This document shows, one piece after another, positions 1 through 8,666 of a stretch of DNA of 34,608 nt. A program made the position numbers and the translations under genes. The stretch is from contig SFIS01000025.1 of assembly GCA_004555245.1 (NCBI GenBank), forward strand, positions 1-34,608, in the 5' to 3' direction. The stretch is from Bacteroidales bacterium (GTDB lineage Bacteria > Bacteroidota > Bacteroidia > Bacteroidales > Bacteroidaceae). Below the pieces are notes generated by a model. It had not been told where the DNA came from and did no database searches. It saw only the letters and a program-made list of their open reading frames with translations. Numbering within the stretch: position 1 is the first letter of the stretch; each line of letters starts with the position of its first letter.

Positions 1-218
1 AAAAGTTGTTTTTGTTGTTGTCAACAGACAACATAGAGTTCACAATCAGACCGTTGTTCCTGTTGTCTCTGTTGTCGTAAAAACCAAAGCGCGACAATTC
101 CCTACGTCAACTGCGTGTGTGTTTGATGACAACAGACATGACCGCCCGCCCCGGCAGGCATACAACCCGAGAAGCTCCTGAACACATCACCGCCCGCACC
201 CACCAACCACCTACAGAC

Positions 219-1964
219 ATGAAAACCCTCAGACCCACTCTCACAGCGCTCGTCCTTGCCATCCTCCTTTCTGGCAACGCCAGGGCGGCAAGACTGCGCA
301 CCGCGACAATTCAGATCGTAGAGACAACTGACGTCCACGGATGCTTCTTCCCCTGGGACTTCATCGCCGGCAAGCCGGCGAAAGGCTCTCTCGCACGCGT
401 CGCGGCCCTCGTCAGCAAGATGAGAAGCGACAACCCCGGCGGAGTCATTCTCCTTGACAACGGCGACCTCCTGCAAGGACAGCCCGTATGCTACTACTAC
501 AACTACCTACGGACAGAAAAGACAAACATCGGCGCACAGTGTCTCAACTTCATGCAATACGACGCCGTCACATTGGGCAACCACGACGTGGAGACAGGAC
601 ACCCCTGCTACGACAGATGGATCTCGCAGACACAGGCCGCCGTGCTGGGTGCCAACGTCATCGACGTCGCTACCGGCAAACCGTATGTCAGGCCATATAC
701 CGTCGTTGAGAGAAACGGCGTGAAGGTTGCCGTCATCGGACTCCTCACGCCTGCCATACCATGCTGGTTAGAAGAGAGACTGTGGAGCGGCCTCGCCTTT
801 GCCGGCATGAAAGAGACGGCACGCAAATGGGTGGATTACGTCAAGACACACGAGAAGCCCGACGTCATCGTCGGACTCTTTCATGCCGGACTGGACGGAG
901 GGATAAGAAACGACCGGTATGCAGAAAACCAGACTCTCGAGATTGCAAGGGAGATACCCGGCTTCGATGTCATAATGTTCGGACACGACCACATCGCACA
1001 CAACTCCAAGGTGACATGCGCCGACGGGAAAGAGGTGCTGCTGCTCAATGCGTCAAACAATGCACGGAATGTCGCCGTGGCGGACATCAGCGTCACGAAG
1101 AAAGGCGGGCGCGTCATCGCCGTCTCCGCCAACGGACGCATCATGCCGACTGACAGCTGCCAGCCCGACGAGACCTTCATGCAGCATTTCGAAGACGAGA
1201 TGGAAGAGGTGAGGCGGTGGACCGCCACGCCAATCGGGAAGTCAACGAAGACCGTCTCCTCACACGACAGCTTCTTCGGGCCCGCCGCTTTCACCGACCT
1301 CATACACAACCTCCAGCTGCAGCTCTCCGGAGCAGACATCTCCTTCTCCGCCCCGCTCACATTCGACGCCACGATACGTGAAGGCGACATCACGGTAGCG
1401 GACATGTTCAAGCTCTGCAAGTACGAGAACTCTATCTACGTCATCAGGATGACAGGAGAGGAAATCAGAAAATACCTCGAAATGTCCTACAGTCTCTGGA
1501 CGAACACCATGCTCTCCCCCGACGACCATATCATGAAGCTGCGCACTGACAGCAGGGCAGGCCACGAACGCACCGTCTTCCTCAACCAGACCTACAACTT
1601 CGATTCCGCTGCAGGCATCGACTATCTCGTCGATGTGACAAAACCCGAAGGACACAAGGTGAAGATTCTGAGAATGACCGGCGGACTGCCGTTCGACGAG
1701 AGAAAGACATACCTCGTCGCTCTCAACAGCTACAGAGCTAACGGAGGAGGAGAACTGCTGGAAAAAGGTGCCGGAATCCGGAAACAAGACCTCGAAAGCA
1801 GAATAGTGCAGAAAACCGGCAGAGACCTGCGACGCGACCTCATCGACGAGATAAAACGCCTGAAGACCATCGACCCCAAACCCAACAACAACTGGCGCTT
1901 CGTGCCGGACGAATGGACCGTGCCCGCAGTCAGACGCGACAGAAAACTCATCTTCAACGAGTGA
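219..1964 (+). CDS. Secreted 5'-nucleotidase / 2',3'-cyclic phosphodiesterase family protein
   Basis: Predicted exported bimetal phosphoesterase that would remove phosphate from nucleotides in the periplasm (581 aa). The N-terminal calcineurin-like domain carries the whole metal set: D38 and H40 in DVHG, D83 in NGD, N121-H122 in GNHD, H222 in FHAG, and H256/H258 in GHDH. The C-terminal half (about 360-540) matches the 5'-nucleotidase substrate domain, including an NSYRANGGGELL segment. I place the start at 219 because it begins a clear signal peptide (MKTLRPTLTALVLAILLSG, ending near ARA); an in-frame ATG at 117 would put 34 unrelated residues in front of it. The domain order is that of UshA, but the natural substrate cannot be read from sequence. 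Confidence 0.88.
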   Translation: MKTLRPTLTALVLAILLSGNARAARLRTATIQIVETTDVHGCFFPWDFIAGKPAKGSLARVAALVSKMRSDNPGGVILLDNGDLLQGQPVCYYYNYLRTEKTNIGAQCLNFMQYDAVTLGNHDVETGHPCYDRWISQTQAAVLGANVIDVATGKPYVRPYTVVERNGVKVAVIGLLTPAIPCWLEERLWSGLAFAGMKETARKWVDYVKTHEKPDVIVGLFHAGLDGGIRNDRYAENQTLEIAREIPGFDVIMFGHDHIAHNSKVTCADGKEVLLLNASNNARNVAVADISVTKKGGRVIAVSANGRIMPTDSCQPDETFMQHFEDEMEEVRRWTATPIGKSTKTVSSHDSFFGPAAFTDLIHNLQLQLSGADISFSAPLTFDATIREGDITVADMFKLCKYENSIYVIRMTGEEIRKYLEMSYSLWTNTMLSPDDHIMKLRTDSRAGHERTVFLNQTYNFDSAAGIDYLVDVTKPEGHKVKILRMTGGLPFDERKTYLVALNSYRANGGGELLEKGAGIRKQDLESRIVQKTGRDLRRDLIDEIKRLKTIDPKPNNNWRFVPDEWTVPAVRRDRKLIFNE

Positions 1965-2042
1965 CCCCCGCCCCCGTCACCGAAACACAAGACACATCCA
2001 TACACACGCCCCCGCTGCGGCGTCAGCAAAACATAAATCCCC

Positions 2043-2855
2043 ATGAAATACTGGTTCATCTTTCACGATTCCGACCTGCTGTTGGAGAGACGCGCCGACG
2101 GGACATTTGCCGTTCCGCTCTCCCTCCGTCCCCCCGTCCCCTTGGATGCCGACACCGTCCTCCACCACATACAGCCCTTCGACGACGGGACAGAAGTCGT
2201 GGCAGCCGCCGTAGAGAGACCCCTGCCGGAGACACCGCCATTCTCCATGCACGGACTGAGGCAGACCTACAGCCTCATTCCCTCCGAACACTATCTGAAG
2301 GCGGGGAAATGTCGGGAGATTCTCTATTGGGACAGACAGACACGCTACTGCGGAGCGTGCGGAGCGCCGATGACGATGCACACCGACATCTCAAAAGTCT
2401 GCACACGATGCGGAAAAGAGGTGTGGCCGCTCCTCGCCACAGCAGTCATTGTCCTCGTCTTCAGAGGCGACAGCGTGCTGCTCGTGAAGGCAAGGAACTT
2501 CCGCGGCGACTACTACGGCCTCGTCGCTGGCTTTGTCGAGACGGGAGAGACCCTCGAGCAGGCCGTGCACAGAGAGGTGATGGAAGAGACCGGCATCACC
2601 ATAAAGAACGTCACTTACTGCAAGTCGCAGCCTTGGCCCTACCCCTGCGGACTGATGGCCGGCTTCTATGCGGAATACGTCTCAGGAGACATCCGCATCC
2701 AGGAAAGCGAGCTGCTTGACGCCGCGTGGTTCACGAAAGACAGTATGCCGCCCATACCCGAGAAACTCTCCATCGCAAGACAACTTATCGACCGCTGGAG
2801 AGAAGGGGATGTGCGGCTACCAGAAGACAAAACGACAACGACAGGCGGAGGATAA
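2043..2855 (+). CDS. nudC: NAD+ diphosphatase / NADH pyrophosphatase (Nudix)
   Basis: Cytosolic Nudix hydrolase (270 aa) that splits NAD(H) into NMN(H) and AMP; in other bacteria NudC also removes NAD caps from RNA. A four-cysteine zinc ribbon is visible (C103, C106, C120, C123). The Nudix box spans residues 163-185 (GFVETGE, then REVMEETGI) and is followed at 195-201 by SQPWPYP, the NudC-specific signature (usually SQPWPFP). Length is normal for the family. It lies 78 bp after the nucleotidase gene on the same strand, so the two may be cotranscribed, and both concern nucleotide turnover. No start other than the ATG at 2043 is needed. Confidence 0.93.
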   Translation: MKYWFIFHDSDLLLERRADGTFAVPLSLRPPVPLDADTVLHHIQPFDDGTEVVAAAVERPLPETPPFSMHGLRQTYSLIPSEHYLKAGKCREILYWDRQTRYCGACGAPMTMHTDISKVCTRCGKEVWPLLATAVIVLVFRGDSVLLVKARNFRGDYYGLVAGFVETGETLEQAVHREVMEETGITIKNVTYCKSQPWPYPCGLMAGFYAEYVSGDIRIQESELLDAAWFTKDSMPPIPEKLSIARQLIDRWREGDVRLPEDKTTTTGGG

Positions 2856-3128
2856 GGAAAACGGCGATCGTCGATACGGGGGCAGACCGGCAGAACGCAG
2901 AGCACCATCCCTGCGAAGCCTGTTGACACCCCTGGGCGGCACAGCCGTACTCTTTCTGTATGGCATACCTGCCTGATGCACGAGAGGTGACGGTCACGTA
3001 CTGCAGAGGCATGAACAGACCGCCGTATGCCTGTGCTCTCCCCGCGGACTGTACACACACGCACAAGAAGCTGTCCGTTATATAATCTCTCTTACTGGCA
3101 GCAGGCAGCAGCCTGTCGCTGTTTGCAG

Positions 3129-3163
3129 CAGAAGAGCCGGAGGGCATCCCCCCGGCTCTTCTG
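3129..3163. terminator. Probable bidirectional terminator hairpin between convergent genes
   Basis: A 12-bp perfect inverted repeat (CAGAAGAGCCGG at 3129-3140 with its complement at 3152-3163) whose loop contains a further GGG/CCC pairing. It sits between the convergent nudC and dipeptidase genes. Neither side has a clean T-run, so the terminator role is inferred from position. In the rest of 2856-3197 I see no gene. Confidence 0.55.
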
Positions 3164-3197
3164 TGTTGTCCATTCAGACGCAAGCGTGATGTAGCGG

Positions 3198-4856
3198 TCA
3201 TTTTGCGTCGGGCATCCTGTATTTCTCGCCGCATCCGTTGACGATGGCACGTCGCATGCGTTCTGAATATCCGGGACGTTTCACCGTTGCTCCGATGCCG
3301 TATTTTGAGCGTTCGAACTGTCCGTCCTTCTCCGGCTTGACGACAAAGTCGTTGTACTTGACGATGAGATATTTCGCGAGGTTCTGCCATTCTGCCAGCA
3401 TGTTCTGTGCTTCTTTCACGCTGTAGTCGTTGAGGAAGGCGGCACATTCTGCTTCGCCCTTCGCTTCGAGAACCGCCAACGCTTCGCGTTCTACGGACGG
3501 CTGCTGGGCGAAGTATTTCTTCTCCAGACGGTCGCGCACCGCCTTGAGGTCGGGGAAGAGGCTTTCGTATCTCGGATAGACGATGTTGCTGACCATGTTG
3601 CACATCCAATATGCGTTGTCGGAGGAGAAGTTGAGGGCGTCAGCTCCCGGTGTGTCATAACAGTTGGGGAGGCGTGTCATCGAGCAGTAGATTGGAGTGA
3701 AGGCTATCATGTTGGCATCATCATTTCCGAACCAGAGGACCCCACCGACCTGACGCGGCATCCATGAGCGCAGCTGTGCGACAAAGACAAAGGCAGACTG
3801 CTGTGTAGAGATGGGGCGTTCGTTGCAATATTTCGCTCCGTCAACCTCGAACGACAGTGGTGACAGACGATACGGCATACCTCCGATGCCCTGCCCTGCA
3901 TCATCGGGACGGTCGAGAGAGAGCGGCGTGCCCTCGTAGTGGTCACGCATAGATGCCTCAAGATCTTCGACACCGAGTTTTCGCTTCGCCTTCACCCACA
4001 GCGGCATAGGTTTGGCATCCTTGTCAATGCCGAGTGCCCAGGGGAGATATTCGGAGAATCCGCCTTCCACCCATTTGTTGAAGAAGCTCCATACACGTGC
4101 GTCGCAATAGCGGCGGCCGCCGAAATCTGCCGGCGCATAGACGTCAGCCCATGAGAACTCGCTGTCTTTGCCTGTGAACCACCCTTTCTGACGTGCGAAC
4201 TTTATGACGTCCTTGGAATACATGACATTTTCCTTGTCCTTCATGTTGAAGGTGCGTATGCGGCTTTGGTTGGCGTGTGCACTGATGCAATCGTCTGGCA
4301 GACGCTGTGCCACCCATACAACACCTTTCGAACCAGGCCCCTTGCCCTGCATCTCCATTATCCATGCCTCGTCAGGGTCACAGACGGTGAAGGATTCGCC
4401 GCCGGAGTTATAGCCGTGTTTCTCTGCAAGAGAAGTCATGACTTTTATCGCCTCGCGTGCTGTCTTAGAGCGTTGCAGGGCGATATATATGAGGGAGCCG
4501 TAGTCGATGATGCCGGTTGTATCGACCATCTCCTCTCGTCCGCCGTAGGTTGTCTCGCCGATGGCCACCTGCCATTCGTTCATGTTTCCGACAACGTTGT
4601 ATGTCTCCGGCGCCTCGGGAATCTCGCCCCAGTAGCGGTTTGTATCCCAGTCGTACACCTTGCGCATCTCGCCGGGACTGTGGATGCCTGCAGGATAATG
4701 ATAGAGAGGCATGAAGGCTCCGTATGAATCGGCCGAATAGCTGAACATCACAGAGCCGTCTTTTGAGGCTGCTTTGCCCACGATAAGATTAGTGCAGGCA
4801 TCGGCGAGGCTTAGTGGCAACAGAAAGGAAAGGAGGAATAATGACAGTTGTTTCAT
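3198..4856 (-). CDS. Secreted C69-family dipeptidase (PepD-like)
   Basis: Predicted Ntn-type cysteine dipeptidase (peptidase family C69, formerly U34), 552 aa, exported to the periplasm. From the ATG at 4856 the protein has a short signal peptide ending LSLADA, and the next residue, C21 in CTNLIVGK, would become the N-terminal nucleophile after cleavage, as the family requires. Further family segments are SKDGSVMFSYSADSYG, NEWQVAIGETTYGGRE and YGSLIYIALQRSKTAREA. The in-frame ATG at 4871 only adds five polar residues before the signal peptide. Its leader holds a promoter-like TATTCTTG on the minus strand. Likely role: releasing amino acids from dipeptides, in keeping with peptide-fermenting Bacteroidales. 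Confidence 0.9.
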   Translation of the reverse strand: MKQLSLFLLSFLLPLSLADACTNLIVGKAASKDGSVMFSYSADSYGAFMPLYHYPAGIHSPGEMRKVYDWDTNRYWGEIPEAPETYNVVGNMNEWQVAIGETTYGGREEMVDTTGIIDYGSLIYIALQRSKTAREAIKVMTSLAEKHGYNSGGESFTVCDPDEAWIMEMQGKGPGSKGVVWVAQRLPDDCISAHANQSRIRTFNMKDKENVMYSKDVIKFARQKGWFTGKDSEFSWADVYAPADFGGRRYCDARVWSFFNKWVEGGFSEYLPWALGIDKDAKPMPLWVKAKRKLGVEDLEASMRDHYEGTPLSLDRPDDAGQGIGGMPYRLSPLSFEVDGAKYCNERPISTQQSAFVFVAQLRSWMPRQVGGVLWFGNDDANMIAFTPIYCSMTRLPNCYDTPGADALNFSSDNAYWMCNMVSNIVYPRYESLFPDLKAVRDRLEKKYFAQQPSVEREALAVLEAKGEAECAAFLNDYSVKEAQNMLAEWQNLAKYLIVKYNDFVVKPEKDGQFERSKYGIGATVKRPGYSERMRRAIVNGCGEKYRMPDAK

Positions 4857-4895
4857 AGTAGTGGAAATCAAGAATATTGGGGCTGGTTAATTATT

Positions 4896-4951
4896 AAAAA
4901 ATTCTTTTCGGCTGACTTCAGCCGGAACGGAGCGATGTCAGCCAAAAAGAA
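4896..4951 (-). terminator. Rho-independent terminator of the beta-barrel gene
   Basis: Inverted repeat of 14 bp with one mismatch (TTCTTTTCGGCTGA at 4902-4915 against 4938-4951). On the minus strand it is followed by six T (complement of 4896-4901). It lies just after the gene ending at 4973 and before the dipeptidase start. Confidence 0.75.
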
Positions 4952-4972
4952 CTTATGCTTTTGAAAGGAATA

Positions 4973-5452
4973 TCAAAGGTAGATGCCTATGCCGATGCGC
5001 AAACCGAACTGAGAATAGTCTTTGTGTGATTTGAACGACTGGTCGTAGTAGATGGCGGGTTCGATGGTGCAGTGTCTGTTGACAAAGAAGGCATAGCCCA
5101 CTTCGACGCCGGGCATGAAGTCGTTGTGCCGCTGTGTGTCAACCTGTTTTAACGTTGCATTGACACCGAGGTATATGCCGTTCTGAATGATATAGTATCT
5201 TCCGCCCACTCCTACGGAGAGGTTTGTGTAGTCACTGTTTGTATCCACACCGACATTTGCCAGCACCATCAGATTGTCGCTGAGGCAATAGCCGCCTTTC
5301 GCCGAGAAGTCAAGTGCCAGTTTCCTTGCGCCGGAATAGCTGAGGTCGAGGCCGCTGAGCGACGCACCGGCATATATTGTACCTTCTTCAAACTGCGCAC
5401 TCGCCCTGAGAGACGCCGTGAGTGCGATGAGCACGATAAACAACTTTTTCAT
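4973..5452 (-). CDS. Small outer-membrane beta-barrel protein
   Basis: Protein of 159 aa with a clear signal peptide (MKKLFIVLIALTASLRASA, then QFEEG). The mature part consists of alternating hydrophobic/polar strands with aromatic residues at strand ends (for example GGRYYIIQNGIYLGVNATLK) and ends in a terminal strand (FGLRIGIGIYL), as expected for a BamA-assembled barrel of about eight strands. Function unknown; it resembles the general 'outer membrane beta-barrel protein' class of Bacteroidetes. It is expressed away from cstA, 90 bp downstream, and has its own terminator at 4896-4951, so it may form a short unit with cstA or be transcribed alone. Confidence 0.75.
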   Translation of the reverse strand: MKKLFIVLIALTASLRASAQFEEGTIYAGASLSGLDLSYSGARKLALDFSAKGGYCLSDNLMVLANVGVDTNSDYTNLSVGVGGRYYIIQNGIYLGVNATLKQVDTQRHNDFMPGVEVGYAFFVNRHCTIEPAIYYDQSFKSHKDYSQFGLRIGIGIYL

Positions 5453-5542
5453 AAGTTCTTTCAGTATAGTTAATAATTTGAGTTGATGCAGATATTGTCT
5501 TCTCTGGAATATGCGATAAAAAGGAAACGCTTCCCGGAACTG

Positions 5543-7138
5543 CTACCGGTTCTCACGCTCCCGTTTCCACATCTCTTCGCGTTCAGCTCGCTTGTAATGC
5601 GTTTTCTGCTGAGACTGCGTGAAGAAGTGTTCCATCTTGCGCTTCCAGTTGAGGAAGAGAAGGAGCAGAGTGATGCTGCCTGCGCCACCGATGAGATACC
5701 CTATTTCAGCATCCATTCCCATCGCCTGCTTCGAGATGCAAATAAACGAGATGCAGACAAATGTCATGAACAAGGCAGGAATGAGGCTGATGAGACAGTT
5801 CTTCTTTTTCAAGGCGAGATAGACTGTTATTGTCCAGAGAGTGAAGACGGAGAGTGTCTGGTTTGCCCAGCCGAAATACTTCCATATCACATTGAATCCG
5901 TCTTTGTTCTCCATCTGCCATACGATAAGAAGAATTGTGCAAACGAACATCGGGATTGAGATGTAGAGTCGCTTTCGTATGGGTTTCTGGTCGAGTGTGA
6001 GGAACTCCGCAATGATGAGGCGGGCAGATCTCAATGCCGTGTCGCCGCTCGTGATAGGTGCCGCAATGACGCCGAGGACAGCAAGTATGCCACCGGCGAT
6101 GCCCAGCCAGCTGTTGCACATCACCATGACGACTTCTGCCGCATTGCCGAACACTTGGGTTATCGTTGTGCCCGCAGCAAGCTGACGTTCGACAGCGGCA
6201 AGCTGCTCCGGGGCAGTTGCGGCAAGCACTTCTCTCCATCCGTCGGAATAGAAGAAATAGCTCGACACCGTCGCCCAGACAAGTGCTACGAATCCTTCAA
6301 ATATCATTGCACCGTAGAAAATGCGTCGTCCGAGACGCTCGCTTTTCACGCAACGTGCCATAAGAGGCGACTGCGTGGCATGGAATCCGCTTATCGCGCC
6401 GCACGCGATGGTGATGAACAGGGCGGGCACCAGAGGGTCGCTGTCCTTGATGCCGAGACGCACGGCACCCATGTTGCCCAAGCCATCCCACAACTCCGGG
6501 ACTGTGGGGAACTTGACAAAGAGCGCAACCATAAGGCCGAATGCCATGAATATCAACGCAATGGCAAACAACGGATATATCTTGCCGATAATCTTATCTA
6601 CGGGCAGTATCGTTGCGATGACATAATATGCGAAGATTGCGATAATCCAGAACAGGAGGTCTCCGAACATCGTGTCTTTCAACAGCGAAGAGAGCAAGGC
6701 CGCAGGACTGAGGACAAACACCGCGCCCACCATGACAAGCAGAAGGACGGAGAAGACAAGCATCACACGGCGTGTGCGTCCACCAAGATAGATGCCCACC
6801 AGCTCCGGCAGACTTGCGCCGTCTTTGCGTATGGAGAGCATGCCGGAGAAATAGTCGTGCATCGCTCCGGCAAAGATACAGCCGAAGACTATCCAGAGAT
6901 AGGCTGACGGACCGTACCACATACCCATGATAGCACCGAATATGGGACCGGTGCCGGCGATATTCAGAAACTGTATCATGAAGATTCTCCATCCGGACAA
7001 AGGTATGTAATCTACGCCGTCCGCCATATACACGGCGGGGGTAGGACGGTCGTCGGGGCCGAAGGTCTTCTCTACGTATCTTCCATAGAAGACATATCCC
7101 AATATGAGGGCTACAATACTTAGAATGAATGTTACCAT
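5543..7138 (-). CDS. cstA: CstA-family peptide/pyruvate transporter
   Basis: Inner-membrane carrier of the carbon-starvation CstA family (531 aa, a shorter form than the roughly 700-residue E. coli protein). At least twelve hydrophobic helices can be seen. Family-typical segments are YVEKTFGPDDRPTPA, the NIAGTGPIFGAIMG loop, GAMHDYFSGMLSIRKDGAS with its DYFSG motif, and SGFHATQSPLMARC. Relatives in E. coli take up pyruvate or peptides, and which applies here cannot be decided. The C-terminus is basic and cytosolic-looking. It lies 105 bp downstream of serS on the same strand; no strong terminator separates them, only a weak GCATGG/CCATGC pairing near 7200-7233. Confidence 0.9.
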   Translation of the reverse strand: MVTFILSIVALILGYVFYGRYVEKTFGPDDRPTPAVYMADGVDYIPLSGWRIFMIQFLNIAGTGPIFGAIMGMWYGPSAYLWIVFGCIFAGAMHDYFSGMLSIRKDGASLPELVGIYLGGRTRRVMLVFSVLLLVMVGAVFVLSPAALLSSLLKDTMFGDLLFWIIAIFAYYVIATILPVDKIIGKIYPLFAIALIFMAFGLMVALFVKFPTVPELWDGLGNMGAVRLGIKDSDPLVPALFITIACGAISGFHATQSPLMARCVKSERLGRRIFYGAMIFEGFVALVWATVSSYFFYSDGWREVLAATAPEQLAAVERQLAAGTTITQVFGNAAEVVMVMCNSWLGIAGGILAVLGVIAAPITSGDTALRSARLIIAEFLTLDQKPIRKRLYISIPMFVCTILLIVWQMENKDGFNVIWKYFGWANQTLSVFTLWTITVYLALKKKNCLISLIPALFMTFVCISFICISKQAMGMDAEIGYLIGGAGSITLLLLFLNWKRKMEHFFTQSQQKTHYKRAEREEMWKRERENR

Positions 7139-7243
7139 TTTGGTGCATACCGGGTTTTATTCCCTGATATGGTGTTTAGGTTCTCTTTTCTCCATCCCGG
7201 CATGGCTATGCGTGATTATGCCATGCGCGGAGGACAGGCAGGC

Positions 7244-8563
7244 TTAGTTGATGATGTCACATCCCATATATGGTACAAGAGCCCTCGGGATGCGGATGCC
7301 TTCCGGGGTCTGGTTGTTCTCGAGGATAGAGGCAACGATGCGCGGGAGGGCAAGCGCCGAGCCGTTCAGCGTATGGCAGAGCTCCGGCTTTTTAGAACCT
7401 TCCTTGCGGTATCTGCACTTCAGACGGTTTGCCTGATATGTATCGAAGTTTGAGACAGAAGACACTTCAAGCCATCTGTGCTGCGCCTCTGAATACACTT
7501 CAAAATCATAGCATATTGCAGAGGTGAACGACTGGTCGCCGCCGCACAGTCTGAGGATTCGGTATGGCAGCTCCAGTTTCTGCAGCAAGCCCTCTACATG
7601 TTCAAGCATCTCTTTATGAGATTCTGCAGAATGCTGCGGCGTGTCGATACGTACAATCTCTATCTTTGAGAACTCGTGCAGACGGTTCAGTCCGCGGACA
7701 TCTTTTCCGTACGAGCCTGCCTCGCGTCTGAAGCATTGGGTATATGCACAGCACTTGACTGGCAGCTCTTTCTCGTCGAGGATGACATCGCGGAAGATGT
7801 TTGTCACAGGCACCTCGGCAGTGGGTATGAGATAGAGGTCGTCAAGGTCAGCATGATACATCTGTCCTTCCTTGTCGGGCAGCTGTCCTGTGCCGTATCC
7901 GGACGCGGCATTGACGACAGTAGGCGGCATAATCTCTGTATATCCCGCCTTGCCCGCTTCTGCGAGGAAGAAATTGATCAGGGCGCGCTGGAGCTGCGCT
8001 CCCTTGCCGATATAGACGGGGAAGCCGGCACCGGTTATCTTCACTCCGAGGTCGAAGTCGATAAGTTTGTATTTCGCGGCTATCTCCCAGTGTGGGAGCA
8101 GGGCTTTGTCGTTCTCCGGGTTTGCTGTCCAGTTGCCTACGGTGTCTTCGCCGACAACACACTCCTTGAGATTGGACTTCACGACCCAGTTGTCGTCAGC
8201 GCAAGAGCCTTCCGGCACTTCGTCGTACGGGATGTTGGGAATCTGGCAGAGCAGTTCGGTCAGTTTCTTCTCGGCGTCCTGCTTCTGGCGGTCAAGCTGT
8301 CTTGATGTCTCCTTCATCCTTGCGACATTCTCTTTCACCTTTTCGGCAGCCTCCCGGTCGCCAGCCTTCATCAGCCTGCCTATCTCTGCGGCACATTTCT
8401 TCTGTTCTGCCAGCAGGGCGTCTGCCTGCTGCTGTGCCTCACGACGTGTCTTGTCTGTTGCCAGGACTTTGTCGATGGCAGCTTTGGCGTCTTTGAAATG
8501 TTTCTTTTCGAGACCGCTGATGACGCGGTCGTATTCTTCTGTTATGAGTCTTAACGTCAGCAT
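7244..8563 (-). CDS. serS: Seryl-tRNA synthetase
   Basis: Class II aminoacyl-tRNA synthetase charging tRNA-Ser (439 aa, normal length). The N-terminal coiled-coil arm that reads the tRNA long variable arm covers about residues 30-100 (rich in K, E, A, Q). The catalytic core shows TAEVPVTNIFRD, the motif 2 segment FRREAGSYGKDVRGLNRLHE, and the motif 3 segment NGSALALPR with the C-terminal GIRIPRALVPYMG. Nothing is missing. It follows secA by 103 bp on the same strand; that gap contains a 9-bp hairpin (8584-8620). Confidence 0.97.
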   Translation of the reverse strand: MLTLRLITEEYDRVISGLEKKHFKDAKAAIDKVLATDKTRREAQQQADALLAEQKKCAAEIGRLMKAGDREAAEKVKENVARMKETSRQLDRQKQDAEKKLTELLCQIPNIPYDEVPEGSCADDNWVVKSNLKECVVGEDTVGNWTANPENDKALLPHWEIAAKYKLIDFDLGVKITGAGFPVYIGKGAQLQRALINFFLAEAGKAGYTEIMPPTVVNAASGYGTGQLPDKEGQMYHADLDDLYLIPTAEVPVTNIFRDVILDEKELPVKCCAYTQCFRREAGSYGKDVRGLNRLHEFSKIEIVRIDTPQHSAESHKEMLEHVEGLLQKLELPYRILRLCGGDQSFTSAICYDFEVYSEAQHRWLEVSSVSNFDTYQANRLKCRYRKEGSKKPELCHTLNGSALALPRIVASILENNQTPEGIRIPRALVPYMGCDIIN

Positions 8564-8583
8564 CGTTGTTTTTGTTGTTTATG

Positions 8584-8620
8584 GCAGGTGCTTATGAATG
8601 GTATATTCACGAGCGCCTGC
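8584..8620. other. Stem-loop between secA and serS
   Basis: GCAGGTGCT (8584-8592) pairs with AGCGCCTGC (8612-8620) over 9 bp including one G-U. There is no T-run after it on the minus strand, so it could be a weak terminator for secA or an RNA-stabilising element in the serS leader. Function is not determined. Confidence 0.4.
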
Positions 8621-8666
8621 GCTTTATATTATATATATGTATGATAGGGATGAATTCCCGGTAATC

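Noticed and set aside
16..33. TGTTGTC/GACAACA hairpin at the window start
   Set aside because: Seven pairs in a low-complexity TTGTTG stretch, no T-run; cannot be judged without upstream sequence.
6155..6907. Plus-strand 250-codon frame opposite cstA
   Set aside because: Antisense shadow of a conserved transporter; very high in charged residues and without any domain pattern.
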